Shown here one piece after another: positions 22,281-34,992 of a DNA stretch of 64,000 bases; the stretch's first letter is position 1; the number at the start of each line of letters is the position of its first letter. Position numbers and translations under genes: made by a program. The DNA lies in assembly GCA_038496445.1 (NCBI GenBank), contig JALMLS010000197.1, positions 1 through 64,000 on the forward strand. Direction: 5' to 3'. The notes under the pieces were generated by a model, which was not told where the DNA came from, made no database searches, and saw only the letters and a program-made list of their open reading frames with translations. Origin of the DNA: Trichosphaerium sp. ATCC 40318. Taxonomy: Eukaryota > Discosea > Flabellinia > Trichosidae.

Positions 22281-22962
22281 AACTCCTGACGCATCGCGTC
22301 ACCTACCTTAAAAAAAAAACGTTGTTACTTGGTGTATGAATGAAGCATGAAGTTTACGACATTCAGACAATTGTTTACCTCAGTTGGGTTCTGTATCAAA
22401 AAACCAAAACAAATAGTTGTGTCCAATCCATTTCGTTTCAGTAGAGTTTTGTCCAAACGTGACTCAATCAGTAACTTTTGTAGCATGAGCAAAAATAACA
22501 AATAGAAAAGTGGGAATAGTCACGTGTTTTTGCGTATCATATTGCTACGACCTGGGACGCGACTGCGCTCACAAAATACGCTTGGTATAACATTGGCACT
22601 TTAATATTGGTACGGGTTGCAACCACGTCCAAGTTGGAAAAAACAGAAAAAGAACAGGTGAAAAATGTTTCGAAGAAGCAAAAAAGTTGATTACAAATGG
22701 CATGACACTTTGATTATCACTTTAAACTGGATGAGAATAAAACAGTGTAATTTATGATTAATCGCAACTGAACTGACATTGATCGTTGATTCATAGAAAA
22801 TACAGCATAGCTATTGATTTAATCTTTTTTTTTTGGATTTTTTTTTTTTTGGAGTCACATATCTACAAGTGTTTTACAATTTTTTGAGGACACAAACAAC
22901 AAATACGGATTTCGTGGTGTGGCCTTTTTTATCTCTTTTGATCTCTCGTTTCGTTTTTTTGT
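22281..22962. other. Convergent intergenic spacer
   Basis: This lies between the 3' ends of the sulfatase and the G-alpha genes. It is AT-rich with T-runs and contains CACGTG at about 22523. No gene or repeat was recognised. Confidence 0.5.
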
Positions 22963-25157
22963 TTAAACGAGGTCGGTAGCGCCATAAGGCATCATTTTAT
23001 CAATTGTATCTTTCAAAAGTAACTTTTTTACAGCATCAAAAACGTGCCTAATGCTTGTAGGATCGACTGCGCATGTGACATAAGGATCAAATAATTTTTT
23101 GTTATTTTGGGCAAATTTTGATTTGTATAGATCACCAATAAACTTAATAGCAGATGCAAAGTCTTTTCCACCAGTATATGCATTATGGTATAAATTTATA
23201 TCGCTCGTAGCAATCTTTTGTTTGAAAATATCGCTTTTGTTCAAGAATAGAATAAAGCTCGTTTCTTTAAACCTAAAAAAACGTGCACAATTGAGAACAA
23301 CGTTTACTAAAGAATAACCAAAAAAAAAACAAAAAAAACCCAAGCTTCACAAGTCGCCAGTAGCGAGCGAGTCAATGTAAGTCTTGTGGTTTTTTTGATT
23401 GGAATAAATTTTCGAATTCGCATTAGCTGTTATTATCGTACCAGTGTGACGCAGTTATTTCGTTGAACAGTTTCAGTGACTCTGACATCCGATTTGTTTT
23501 GCCATCCTCTTCCAAAGTCAAGTCATCTACGCGCGTAGAGTAAGTACACATAATAAAAACAGAACAATGAAGCGAATTTTAATACGTACAAGCATCAAGC
23601 GAAGCCAAAAATATAACTGCTGTAACGTTTTCAAAACAATGAAACCATTTCCCTTTATAAAATATTAAAATAATACCGTATATAACAGTGTACACCTAAG
23701 ACAATACAAACGAACATAGTAAAAAATAAAACAATAAAAGAAGGTCCCCAAAAAAAAAAAATAATTAAAAGAGAAAAATTAAACATCGTTGTATGTATTA
23801 CATATCCTGATATTACGTACTTCGCTCGGTTCTTTGGCCACCAACATCGACCATATTAAATTCTAAATTACCAGCGCTAAGAGTACAAGGTTAAAAAAAA
23901 TACTAGCCAAACAATATGGCCAAAACAAAACACATTAGAGCTTTTCAAAAAAAAAAAAGAAAAAAAAAGAAAAATGGGGTAGAAACGCACGTGAATTGTG
24001 TTTCTTTAATGCCTGTAGTCTTTATCTTTGCTCTAACAACATCTGCCTCTGTAGGCACAAATGATGCATCCGCGAAACGGTTCGCGTTGTCAAAATAACT
24101 ATTAACCTTAGTTAACAAAAGACTTGTATTGGAGAAGAAACGCCAAAAACGTCATCGGTAAAAAAAATCAAAAACTCGCTTCCTGACGGACAAAATAATA
24201 TTCCTTTCTTCGCATAATAATATACTTACTAGTCCGATTGACATCCAAGGCGAGGGAGTTCGCTGGCTCTACTATACATTTCCTGTATGCCTTGGTCTTT
24301 CCAAAGGAGGGTTATGGCTTGGCTCACTTGTGGCGTTAAAGATGAGCCTGCACTGAGTACGATGTCCATAGCGGGCTACTACAGTTAGAGCCCTATCCAA
24401 AAAAAAAACCAAAGAACACTCACTACTCGAGTAGCCAAAAAAACAAAAAAAGAAAAAGTACTCGACATTTACTGCCTTTCCTCGTTCGAGTTTAGGCGTT
24501 AAGGAGTTGTAATTATTTACGCATGTATGGCATTATTATACTGGAACGGCATAAAAACGTACTTGATTGTCGTTACTAATAAAAATGCCGTTATCCAGGC
24601 AGCCGTTTATCATTACGCGCATATTATCTATACAGTTTCTTTGTAGTATGCTCTTGAACTTTTGTAACTCCTCATCACTGAACTGGTCCTGATGTAGCAA
24701 ACGCATCTGTTTTGCTGTACATTTAGTAAGTAACGTGCATATAAAAAGCAGCTTGAACGGCTTTAAATTTCAATGGTATTTTTTAGGCGTTTTGTGGGCT
24801 GTTAGCGCAAGTTAAGAGAATGTACCAAACGTGCTCTTTCCGGCATCCCCAGAGCCTATTTAAATATAAGTAACTATAAACGAACCGTTTTAATACAAAT
24901 TGTAGAGCTTAAAAAACAGTTTTTGATTTTTTTTTTATTTTGGCATGTATTTTGTAATAATAAACACGTCAGGTAATATCCCAACACATCCGGGTTTATT
25001 ATTATTGAATAAAATACCCAAAAAACGTTGTCGCACCCAACAAAAGCAACTTTATTTTTTTATTGTTGGCTTGTTTTTCTTTTTTTAGCTTCCTGTCAAT
25101 GATTCTTGATGTTTTGCGCGATTCTGGGTCGTTAGAGGCTCCCGGACAGCATAACAT
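22963..25157 (-). CDS. Heterotrimeric G protein alpha subunit
   Basis: GTP-binding switch that couples receptors to effectors at the plasma membrane. ATG 25155-25157 begins MLCCPGASNDPESRKTSRII; the twin Cys suits palmitoylation, while Gly-2, needed for myristoylation, is absent. The P-loop is split by an intron and reads KLLLLGSGDAGKSTFAKQMR, differing from the usual GAGESGKST. Then come LLHQDQFSDEELQKFKS, an Arg-switch region ADVVRAKIKTTGIKETQF (about 24030), switch II VDVGGQRTER (about 23845), NKSD in FLNKSDIF (about 23250) and the TCAVDPTSIRHVFDAV motif (about 23060). The C-terminus is GATDLV with TAA 22963-22965, lacking the Cys that pertussis toxin modifies. The helical insert region is only partly traced. 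Confidence 0.93.
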
Positions 25158-25270
25158 CGCGGTGCTCTACAACCCGCACGTGCCAACCCCTGTAAGGCTA
25201 AAAAGGAGGGCAAACAAGGTGATTTAATGTTTGACGCTTTTTTTTTTCCGAGCACGACTTATTTTGTCAA

Positions 25271-25560
25271 CTAATGTGGCTTATCTTCCTTCCACACTTG
25301 GCAAATATAATGTTGTGCACGTTGGTTTTGCGTAGGCCAGTGTGTACGCAAAATACCAAGCATCCTTTTCATAAAGTCAAGTCCGGTCTCTGTGTCGATG
25401 AGCGCTTTCTTTTCAAACGTTACAATCCTAACACGGAAATATTGGCTTCGGTACTCTGGCATTGTGACCCTTCGAGGATCATGTGACAATCCAATACATT
25501 TCCGAAAATAGGTTTGCAAAATAAACGTGATTTCTAGGCCATGTTTGACTGAACATTTTA
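25271..25560 (-). CDS. Unassigned exon-like open frame
   Basis: The minus strand is open for about 95 codons and ends KEDKPH at 25271. It includes ITFILQTYFRKCIGLSHDP and TETGLDFMKRMLGILRTHW. There is no ATG at its 5' end, so it would need an upstream exon. A second open frame upstream, KKELYLETFAKETLHLVLG to FIYVAIN (about 25690-25585), overlaps the end of the beta-helix gene and could supply that exon through the GTACAAG donor. The composition is protein-like but I recognise no family. It lies between the G-alpha start and the beta-helix stop. It could be a small gene or an alternative 3' end of its upstream neighbour. Confidence 0.35.
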
Positions 25561-25605
25561 ACTGATTTTGATTTATCTTGTACGTTAATCGCTACATATA
25601 TAAAC

Positions 25606-27724
25606 TCATTTGAGCCCAGAACAAGGTGGAGAGTTTCCTTTGCAAATGTTTCCAGATACAGTTCCTTCTTGATTCTGGAAAAAAAGTCACGTGTAAGATA
25701 TCACTGTGTTATTTATAAACAATTAATAACTAACCAATGCGCCAATATGTTGATCTTTATTGACAGTGTTATAAAGCACTTCATTATCCTCGATTGCTGG
25801 CAAGTTCTAGTAGTAAAAAAACTTTAAGTAAGCTGGTGGTGAAAACAACATATAAAAAAAAACGACAATACGTAAAAGGCAATGTATCCACTTGTGCCAC
25901 CACTCAAGTTATTATCTGTAACGATTTCTTGTTAGCGTTATTCCTACAATACGATCCGTACACTGCCAAATATTTCTATAACCACAACCACTATTTACTG
26001 CTTGCTGAAGTATACCTTCTCCATCGACGGTTAAGTAAGGCGACTTTCCAATTCTTTGACGGTTGATGTGACCAGTATTAAGTGTGACGTTGGAGGCATA
26101 TCCTTGAACATTATAACCTCTGTTTTCGTTTGTATCAGAACCACGAGCTACAGTAATACCATCATCTGAGTAGAAAGTAGTATCTGATTGTAGATTAGCT
26201 CAAAATATTTTGAAATAAATCCCTTACTTTTTGCCACTTCAACGTGGTTGTTCAAAACCAAGGTACCAGATCCTTTTGTCTTCCCATCTCCTCCACCACT
26301 CCAAGATATACCTACACGACCATTCTGATATACGTAGTTATCTCTGATCACAAGGTTTTGTCGATATGACCAAGGGAAACAATCGGGGTTTAACGCTCCT
26401 AAAATTTTGTTAGCTGCGCTTGTTGATAGTACCCTACCGAAACCCGAGGATCCACACTGTCCACTTGAGGCTATAGAACCTGCTACAGCGCCTAATAATA
26501 CCTGGTTGACATCAATACCATAGTGGTTATCATAAGGGTAATCTTATTTAATTCTTAGCGTTCAATGTTAGTTTGTGGCTTTGGTACCTATTTTCTCGTC
26601 AATTGCCGGGTATTCGCCACCTCTACCTTCTAATTTTATGGATACCTTTGTTACTCTAGATGCTTGAGCAACCAAATTATTTGCTACAAGAGCAGAATCA
26701 TCGCTATATACAGCGATAGGTGTAGAAAAAGCCCAAGGAAGTTCATTTTTTGTTTTACCTGTAGCAGAAAAGATTATTAGCGAAGAGCTGTTCTTGTTTG
26801 GTTTAACTAATTATGAACTTGCCTGGGTCAGATGGTCTGATATACTTACAAGACACATGTTGTATTTTATTACCGAATACTAGCTTGTTCTTTCCCATTC
26901 CTGTAATTGCAGAAGATTCCCACCAATAATTCTGAAGGTTCCACTTTGTTGAGCTTGTTTTTAGCCCAGGCCTTTATAATTATTCAACACGTGAGCAACA
27001 CGTGACTGCCCTTTTTTAAAAATTGTCTATCGTACCAGAACATGATAGCTCCTCCATCGCTGTACACGTTAACAACGCCTATGTTTTCTGATTTTGGATC
27101 CAAGTTTCTGAAACCATAGTGAAGTCTATCAGGAAATATCAACTTTGTCTTTGGATCTAGATCACCAGGTTTGTCTCCTTTCTTTGCTACCTGTGTTCCT
27201 TTTTCAAAATGAGTGAGCCTAATCTCACAAAATTAATAGTGGAATACCTGTCATTGCTCCACGGATAACAATGTTAGACTTGAGATCAATAAAGTCAGAA
27301 AAAGTATACTCGCCAGCTGGAAAATACACAACGCCGCCACCTTTATGATTTAACTAAAGCATGACACCCAATGATACTTACCGTTCTTTATAGCATCTTC
27401 TTGTGCCTCGTTAAACTTGTCTAATGCCGTTTTGCCTTTGTAATCGTTGACGTTATAAACCTTTTCAAAAAACGCACGTGAGAACAACTTTTATGTTTAA
27501 AAACCGTTTATTAAGCCATACGCATGTCCAATTGACCATTTTCTCGATCCATGGATAAGATTTTGTGCCGTAAAACTTGCTAGTGGGTACTACGGAACCT
27601 AAGGTTAAAAAACATTGATAAACAAAGTCAGTTTACAATCTTTTGGTCCACTACTCTTTGAGCCGCACGAATGGCTGTATTGTAATACACAGAGTATTGT
27701 CAGTACTAAGAGGTGCTTATTCAT
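25606..27724 (-). CDS. Secreted right-handed beta-helix protein (pectate-lyase-3-like)
   Basis: ATG 27722-27724 gives a signal peptide, MNKHLLVLTILCVLQYSHS. After a Cys-containing spacer comes VYNVNDYKGKTALDKFNEAQ and GGGVVYFPAGEYTFSDFIDL (about 27345-27290), the usual opening of pectate-lyase-3 / beta-helix domains. Successive short exons carry beta-helix rungs: NIVIRGAMTG, RNLDPKSENIGVVNVYSDGG, NLVIRDNYVYQNGRVGISWS (about 26330) and GTLVLNNHVEVAKSK. A late Cys-bearing exon ends NICKGNSPPCSGLK at TGA 25606-25608. About ten introns are seen. The family includes polysaccharide lyases and glycoside hydrolases, but I cannot point to the catalytic residues. A role in breaking down or remodelling extracellular glycans is inference. 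It sits near the secreted sulfatase gene. Confidence 0.75.
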
Positions 27725-28706
27725 TGGGTTGGAAATACGACGTTTAACAGGACAGTGTATTAGTTCACATTGCTTAATAAAAACAGTTGCCAATGTTTTG
27801 TTTGCAAAGTGTTCTGGATATGTATCATTCTTAGGTAGTGCGTATTAATAGGTTATGTTTCTAATCATTCGCAAACACGTGGCGTACTTAGCCTAGTGTT
27901 TGGGGGATGACAAGAACCGTTGTTTAATAAAGTCAGCCGTCAGTGAGGCTTGAGAAAGAAAACATAGTAAGTACAACTAGAAAGGTAGGGCAAACCAACA
28001 GTTTATTCAAAGTGGATAAAAAAGAGACAGACTAGGACAATGAGTATTGACACTTGCATTTTTGTTGCGCTTTGTGTTTCTGTTGAACTACCTCATCTTC
28101 GTATACTTGTAGGCTAATTAGGTAATAGTACCAAATGCTGAAGTTCTTACTATATCTGGGAGGAGATCTATCCTTTACAGAAGAGCTTGCATACACCATG
28201 AGACTGCTTCAAAGGTGGCGTACTCCGCGAACACACAACCAATGATGCAAGTTATTTGTACTTTGTATAATGGACGTATCTTCAACCTTGTATCGCGCTA
28301 TTGATGGCTGATACAAACTGTTTGAATAAGTACACGTTAGTTCCAAAATAGCAGAACGCAACTTGCTTTTTCTCACCTCAAAATAATCACTGGACTGGGG
28401 TGTAGGATGTGGACGACATGGTTACGCCTGAGAACCTTAAATCAACCCCATCCACCAGTTTTTTATATTTTAATATTTATGTCATACTTACTAAAGGACC
28501 CTTTGTACATAAAGGTTCAAAAAAATGGTGCTCACTTTTTTATTGTTGGTCGAGTTCCTTTGTATTTTTTTTTTACAAGTATAATGCATTATGAATGTCT
28601 AATTGTATAGAAGGGATTTTGTGGGAGGCAGAGGGGCTCTTTTTTTTTGCTTTATTTCTTCAAAAGACAATTTTTAACCCATTGTCTTTAACCACCAAAA
28701 CCCCAT
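27725..28706. other. Intergenic region
   Basis: About 1 kb lies between the beta-helix gene start and the NDUFV1 stop, both on the minus strand. A few short frames occur on either strand without splice context or family resemblance. No repeat or RNA gene was recognised. Confidence 0.45.
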
Positions 28707-31105
28707 TTACCCAGCGGTTACATATGATTCTTTATCAGCACGCTCAATAGCAGCCATAAGACTTTGTCTTTGTGCATCAGCAGAATCAATTTTTTGTACT
28801 TGATTAGCCTTCTTTGCCTGTAAAAAACAATAAGAGCCAGATACCAACACAAAAAAAAAGAAAAAAAACACAACAAGCCATAGCTCTCCCAAACCACGTA
28901 CCAAACCTTCTTTGATGCGGTCCTCCATTACTGGTCTGAAGTGTCTAATAAGACCTTGAACAGGCCAAGCAGCGGCATCACCCAAAGCACAAATAGTATG
29001 GCCTTCGATACTTCCAGCTAATTGCTCAACTTGATCAATTTCTTCAAAAACGGCATCACCCTTTGTAATACGATCCATGATACTAGCAACCCATGGTGTA
29101 CCTTCACGGCATGGCGTGCACTATAATTAAGATCAATATCAAGAATCAAGTGGGAAGGGTTTGAAGAAAGAAACGAACCTGACCACAACTCTCGTGAGCG
29201 TAAAATTTGGAAAATCGAGCAATAGCTTCAATAACATCTGCAGACTTGTCTAGTACAATAACAGCAGCAGTTCCGAGACCCTATTGTCATTTTAGTCGAT
29301 TTAACATAATTATAACGTGGTTGAGTATAACGTACTGATTTTACATCAACAAGAGCGTCAAAGTCCATCATAACATCATCACAAATATGTTTAGGAAGGA
29401 TAGGTACAGAACTACCTCCAGGCACAATACCAAGAAGGTTATTCCAACCACCTGTAACACCACCAGCATGTCTTTCAATCAACTCCCTATAAAAAAAAGA
29501 CAAAACTGTAAGCACAACAGAAATAGAAAGAAAAGCATCCAAAAAAAAATCCACGTACTTGAGTGGAATACTCATTTCTTCTTCTACTGTACAAGGTGTA
29601 TTGACGTTACCACTGATGTTAAACAACTTCGTTCCAGAGTTACGTTTACGACCAAAGGAAGCAAACCAAGCACCACCTCTAAAGCATCATTGGTTAATCA
29701 TACAACCATTAAAAACTGAATACTTATAGCTTGCTAAAAAACGCAACAAAAAAAAAATAAAAACTCTTCAAAAGTATGGTTTTCTGTTAATTCATCGGAG
29801 CTTTAAATACCTTCGTAAAATAGTTGGAGAGACAGCAATAGTCTCTACATTGGTTACAGTTGTTGGACAACCGTATAGACCAATATTAGCTGGGAATGGA
29901 GGCTTCAAACGTGGACGTCCCTATAAGAAAACAAATACAATAAGATAAATGTTTTACGCTCAACCATAAATATATAACGTACAGGTTTACCTTCTAAACT
30001 CTCTAGGAGGGATGTTTCCTCCCCGCAAATGTATGCTCCTGATCCTTTGTGGGTGTATATATCAAAATCCCATCCTGATCCTGCTGCATTCTTACCAAGC
30101 AAACCTATCATGGAGAGTCAAAACAAAGGTAAAAAAAAAAAGTTTGATTTTTGGTACCAGCGTCATAAGCTTCTTTGATTGCTTTGTCAAGTACCTCAGT
30201 TTCGCGATAAAACTCACCTAAGCCGCGATTAATACAATTATTGAACGTTATTACGATGAATTGCGGTAGTCTACAAAAAAGACCAAAAAAACGCTTGCTT
30301 TCATTAAAAAACACTTACCACGGACGTAAATGTACGCTGCATGAGCACCCATTGCGAAACCAGCAACAAGACATCCTTCAATAAGAGTATGTGGGTCATG
30401 ACGCATAATCTCTCTGTCCTTGCACGTTCCAGGTTCACCTTCATCAGCGTTGATTACAAGGTAGTGTGGACGACCATCAGACTTTTTAGGCATGAAACTA
30501 TGAGAGAATAGCGTTAGAAGGACGTCGAAAAAGAAAGGGTTTTACAAAAAGGCGAAATGATGTTTCGAACGGAAGAATTTTTTTCGTTGGTAGCGTAGTG
30601 TACAACGCCGTTATGCTGTTTCGACCAGAAAGAAGTTGAAAAGGGTTAAAGACGTTGAGTTAACTTTTTACAACGCTTGTAATATCAAATGGCATATTAT
30701 ACCTCCATTTAAGACCTGCAGGGAAGCCTGCACCTCCTCTACCTCTCAAACCAGAAGTTTTCATTTCTTGTATTATCCAATCCCTTCCCATACCAATGAT
30801 ATCTTTGGTGCGATACCATAAACCCTTGTTTGACAATTAATTGAGCAAAATGAAGTATAAACTAATAAACGCTATTTGATAGCAACGTACACGTTTTTGG
30901 GAGGATTTGAGGTCAGTACCGAAATCATCTGCACAAAACATTAATAAACTACTGGCACTACTAACGTGCCATAGATGTTGGTGAAAATACGATCTTTGTC
31001 TTGCAATCCGCCATAAGCGCGAATTTGAACTTTTGTTTGTGCTTTTGGCTTTTTAACAACCCGCACAGCGCGCTGCCTAAGTCCAGCTCGGATACCAAGC
31101 CTCAT
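28707..31105 (-). CDS. NDUFV1: NADH:ubiquinone oxidoreductase 51-kDa flavoprotein subunit, mitochondrial
   Basis: Complex I subunit that binds NADH and FMN and carries the N3 4Fe-4S cluster on the matrix side. ATG 31103-31105 opens an Arg-rich mitochondrial presequence ([19 protein letters not shown]). Conserved blocks follow in order: [16 protein letters not shown] (about 30740), [20 protein letters not shown] (about 30430), [41 protein letters not shown] (about 30030), [35 protein letters not shown] (about 29610), [13 protein letters not shown] and [14 protein letters not shown] (about 29190). The last three Cys with a later Cys in [14 protein letters not shown] ligate the cluster. TAA is at 28707-28709. 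About ten introns are present. The family is certain and the protein looks complete. Confidence 0.96.
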
Positions 31106-31451
31106 CGCCGTGTCGCTCACTAATTATGTAAGTCGCGTGCAGTCAAGTCTGACACAACTAACAATCTTGACAGTTGAATGTTTGACTAACATGTGGTCCG
31201 GGCTTTTGAGGAAGAAGCAAGGCTCTGGAAAGACAAGGGAACAACAATTCGTTATAAACGAGTTTTTTCTTAGCGTTTACACCCGCTCCAAGGTTAGTAT
31301 ACGCTTCACCCTGAAGTAGGGCGGAAATCCGTACAGTACGTTTATTTTAACACCAACAATAGCAAAAGAATGAAACATCCAAGGAGGTGGCTGGGTTGAA
31401 GTATCACTTCTATCTGTTGAATTGTTCGGTTTCAAACTTAGACAAGGAAAA
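31106..31451. promoter_or_regulatory. Divergent promoter interval
   Basis: About 350 bases separate the minus-strand NDUFV1 start from the plus-strand adaptor start. No conserved element was identified with confidence. Confidence 0.3.
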
Positions 31452-34400
31452 ATGGACGTTTACGATCGAGCACTGTGGTGTACGGTACGTGACAGCACTT
31501 AAAAAAAAAACAAGCAAAAATAAATGCGTCTCCCAATTGTACCTGTTTACACTAATTTATCGATACAGCTATCGTATATCATCATGCCATAAGAATCAAC
31601 AAGAAGCTGAGCGTGACATAATGGGTTGGTGAGCACAAAAAAGCCGCTCAAACTAATACACTCTATCTTACTTTTTATACATAGGTATGGCATCCTGGAA
31701 TTCGCAATTGCACGTACAACGCGGTGGGAAGCAAATGCGTTTAGTGACGCAAACAAAAAACTTGAAGGGAACCTTTTAAAGCGTGGAGGCCTAGGGCACA
31801 ATAAAAAGAATTGGTACGTTCACTTGTTTTGGTGATTTTCTTTATTACGTGCTCATGGACCAATTTAGGAAGAAAAGGTTTTTTAGGCTACAAGGCAATT
31901 ATTTGATGTATTTTGAGACAAAGCCAGTGAGTTTTTTCTCAACTTCCTCTTTTATTTCTTTCTATTTTTCCCAGTGTTCTGATTTGTATCTAGAAAGCTG
32001 CTGATGACTTCTCTACGCTTAAAGGGCTTATTAATCTTGAAAATGTTACACAACTGGATCAAGTACACCAAAAATTTGCTTGTCCGGTCGTATTTAGACT
32101 TGTTTTTTAGAACCAATTCGATAGACACGGCAAGAAGAAATATTTTTCGGTTGTAGTTGGCAATACGCGCGGATTTTACATATCTTGTAAGGACACTACA
32201 CAAAAGCGTGTATGGTTCAATGCATTAAGCGACTTTTTGAATCAAATGCCCAAACGAGCAAATGTACGGTTGAACAGAAAAAGTTGGTTTTTTTTCCCAT
32301 AATGTTTTTTGCATTGAGCTTCGTTGGTTTTGACTGTTTTATAGCTACATATGCTTTCAAGCAAAGAAAGTATAGTTGGTAGTGCAATTATGCAAATAAG
32401 ACGCTCTGTAAATGGCACTTGGTGTTCTCAACTTGTCGCTCTTACTTCTCATAATATTCGTCTTTATAAATTATCTCGTCCTGATTTTTCTCTGGAAAAA
32501 ACATCTGAGGAGGTTCTACAATCTGATTATGGTAAAGGTCTAATATCAAGCATGTCAATAGTTGGCATGTGTGGATCAATTGGTGCGTACAAATTATTTT
32601 AACGGAGTATTCATTGAAACAAACACTAACTTGTTGTTTATCTAGATTCTGATACCCTAAAGATAGGCATGTGCTTTTTTATCAATTGTATTGATATTAC
32701 TACTGTTGCTTATATTTTATATAGTCGGTGCAACTGGTGAAGAATGGTTCCTTAAAGGAGCTGATAAGCTGGATGCATGGTTATGTAAGATACATGAAGT
32801 TATAGCATATACTACTGCAAAAGTAGCTTCAGTAAGCTTTAACATGCATGAGTAGTATTGTACTAACAAATAATAGCGCGGTGGGGAGACCCAGTTCACC
32901 ACAAAGTTTATAACTCCAAGCGTACGTACTTTTGTTGAAAATAACTGATTCACAACTGTTTACTTACTTTTTTTTGAAGCATGCGAAGGAAGATGCTATA
33001 ATGTTTGTTGATAAAGAAAGAGCGAATGTAGTCGTTCCACATATGAATAAGGTTATAAATATACCTCTTGAAATAGTTAGTGACATAATCGTCTCTTCTG
33101 GTATATCTGAAACGCTAGCTATTCAGTTCATGGTATATTTTTTTTGACACATGTTTTTTTTTTCCGTTATTAATTGCTTATATCAGGATAATGCTGATAT
33201 TGGCGTTTGGAAATTCTCTAGTAGTAATGTCCGTGGTATGTGTGATGCCATAAACATCATGAGAGGGACAATAGTAATATCAGATAATGTTGCCAAGTTA
33301 ACGTACGTTAATGTTATCAAATTAGCTTTCTTATCGAATATAGGCCACGTAGTGGTGGTCGTAATACTGTTGGAGCAAAGGATAAACCGTCTTCACCAAT
33401 TGTACGGTTATAAAACAGTGATGTTTTATTTTAGAAATCTAATATCTTTTGAAACAAAATAGAGCCTCCCAGGAAATTCTAGAACTGGATCTATCCCAGT
33501 GATAAGAAGAACTAATTCTGCATTAACTACTTCAGTAGTAGATCCTTTTTATAAAGAAATTGAGCCTATAGCTGGCTCTGGAAAATACTTTCGTGTTCAT
33601 ATGCCTAATGGTACAACACTTTGACATGTTTCTGTTTTTGATATCATTTTATGGATACTTAAGTTAACTCTTCGGTTTTTAGGCAAAACGAACTTGTTAA
33701 CATTCTCGGCTGAATTGATTTTGGGTAAATTACTTGAACAGTGTTGCTTTGAGGCTGTAAGTCTTAGTTTTTTTAAAATAGTTATCTCACTAGTGTGGTA
33801 GGGTTTAGATGCTGATAATTGGACACCACAAACGCCAGATGGTACTTCAGTATCAATGTATTGTACTCTGGGGGAGCTTAAAGGGTATGCAACACGATAT
33901 GAATAATGTGCTTGGAGTGAACCTCTCTAATTCCTTCTAGAGCTCAAGTCAAACTAGTACCAAAGATTACTTCTACAACACCGTACGTTTACCCTCAATA
34001 ATTTTATGTATTTTTTTGTTCATTGAATATCTGCAGTCGAAGTGCCATCTCGTCACCTTATGGTTCTCCAATGAATTCTCCTGTAACGCCACGTAACATG
34101 TATGGGCCTTCGGTGCCTAAGCGAGAGCATAGCCCTCTAGCCCGTCCAACTAGTAGAGATCACTTAGTGGGACACGTGCCATCTGAATCTAGCGATTCTT
34201 CTGTTGTTGATAGCTCATATGTGCGTCAATGTTTGTGTTTTTTCATCTCTATGTGAGGTATTCCTGACTAACTTTATACCAAGTCTTCAAGCTCTGACGA
34301 TGAGACTAATGAGAAACAATACGATAGTGATTATTCACTAATGTCTGCTGTTGCTACATCAGCACCTAAGAGCATAATAAAGGCACCAGGTTCAGCGGGT

Positions 34401-34813
34401 ATTAGACCAACTACATCAGCTCCTTCATCTCCAAATGCTGTCAGATTATCGTCTGCGCGTACGCTTATTATCATAGCCAAGTCCTCTGTTGTGTAACTCC
34501 GTTATTCTAGGTATTACTCGTATCTCTATAACACCAAAAAATAACGCTCAAGCTGGTAATGTTTTCTTTCAAAAACGGGATCAAGTGAGAGTCTTATATG
34601 ACTTCACGTCTAGTACAGATCGTGAAATAGATGTAGTCAAAGGTCAGACTGCTACTGTATTAACTGCAGCTTCTCAATGGTACGTTGGAATGTGTTATCT
34701 TCTGAGACTTACTTTTTTGTTTCAACAAAAGGTTACGCGTTCAAGTTGATCCTGAGTCTGATGGACCTATTGGATGGGTGCCAAAGAGTTACTGTGAAAT
34801 CGTTACTGAATAA
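31452..34813 (+). CDS. PH / Ras-binding-like / SH3 adaptor protein
   Basis: Probable membrane-associated signalling adaptor. ATG 31452 (MDVYDRALWCT) joins in phase at about 31591 to NQQEAERDIMGW. A PH domain follows, with GHNKKNWRKRFFRL-type residues (about 31790-31890), GNYLMYFETKP and a closing amphipathic helix with the conserved Trp in TQKRVWFNALSDFLNQM (about 32215). A second PH-like segment with SIVGSAIMQIRRS and EEWFLKGADKLDAWLCKI lies at about 32360-32800. At about 33590-33890, YFRVHMPNGKTNLLTFSAEL and the following residues look like a Ras-binding ubiquitin-fold domain. A long Ser/Pro-rich linker leads to an SH3 domain, VRVLYDFTSSTDREIDVVKG to GWVPKSYCEIVTE, ending at TAA 34811-34813. 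About fifteen introns. The second PH and the RBD calls are by resemblance only. Confidence 0.78.
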
Positions 34814-34992
34814 TTGATGGCTGATGAACAACACCATGGCAGTTTGATTTAATGTATTTGTAGGGCGAAAAATCGCCCCAAAGTGTTCAAAAAAAAAATT
34901 TCTATTAAGTCGTGTTTAAGATCTTATTAAGTTCATGTTTTTGTTGATATATCACCACAGACGGCGTAAATACTCATGGAGCGTATTAGAAG

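Noticed and set aside
29387-29719. Plus-strand 110-codon frame
   Set aside because: It lies opposite clear NDUFV1 exons and has biased, non-protein-like composition.
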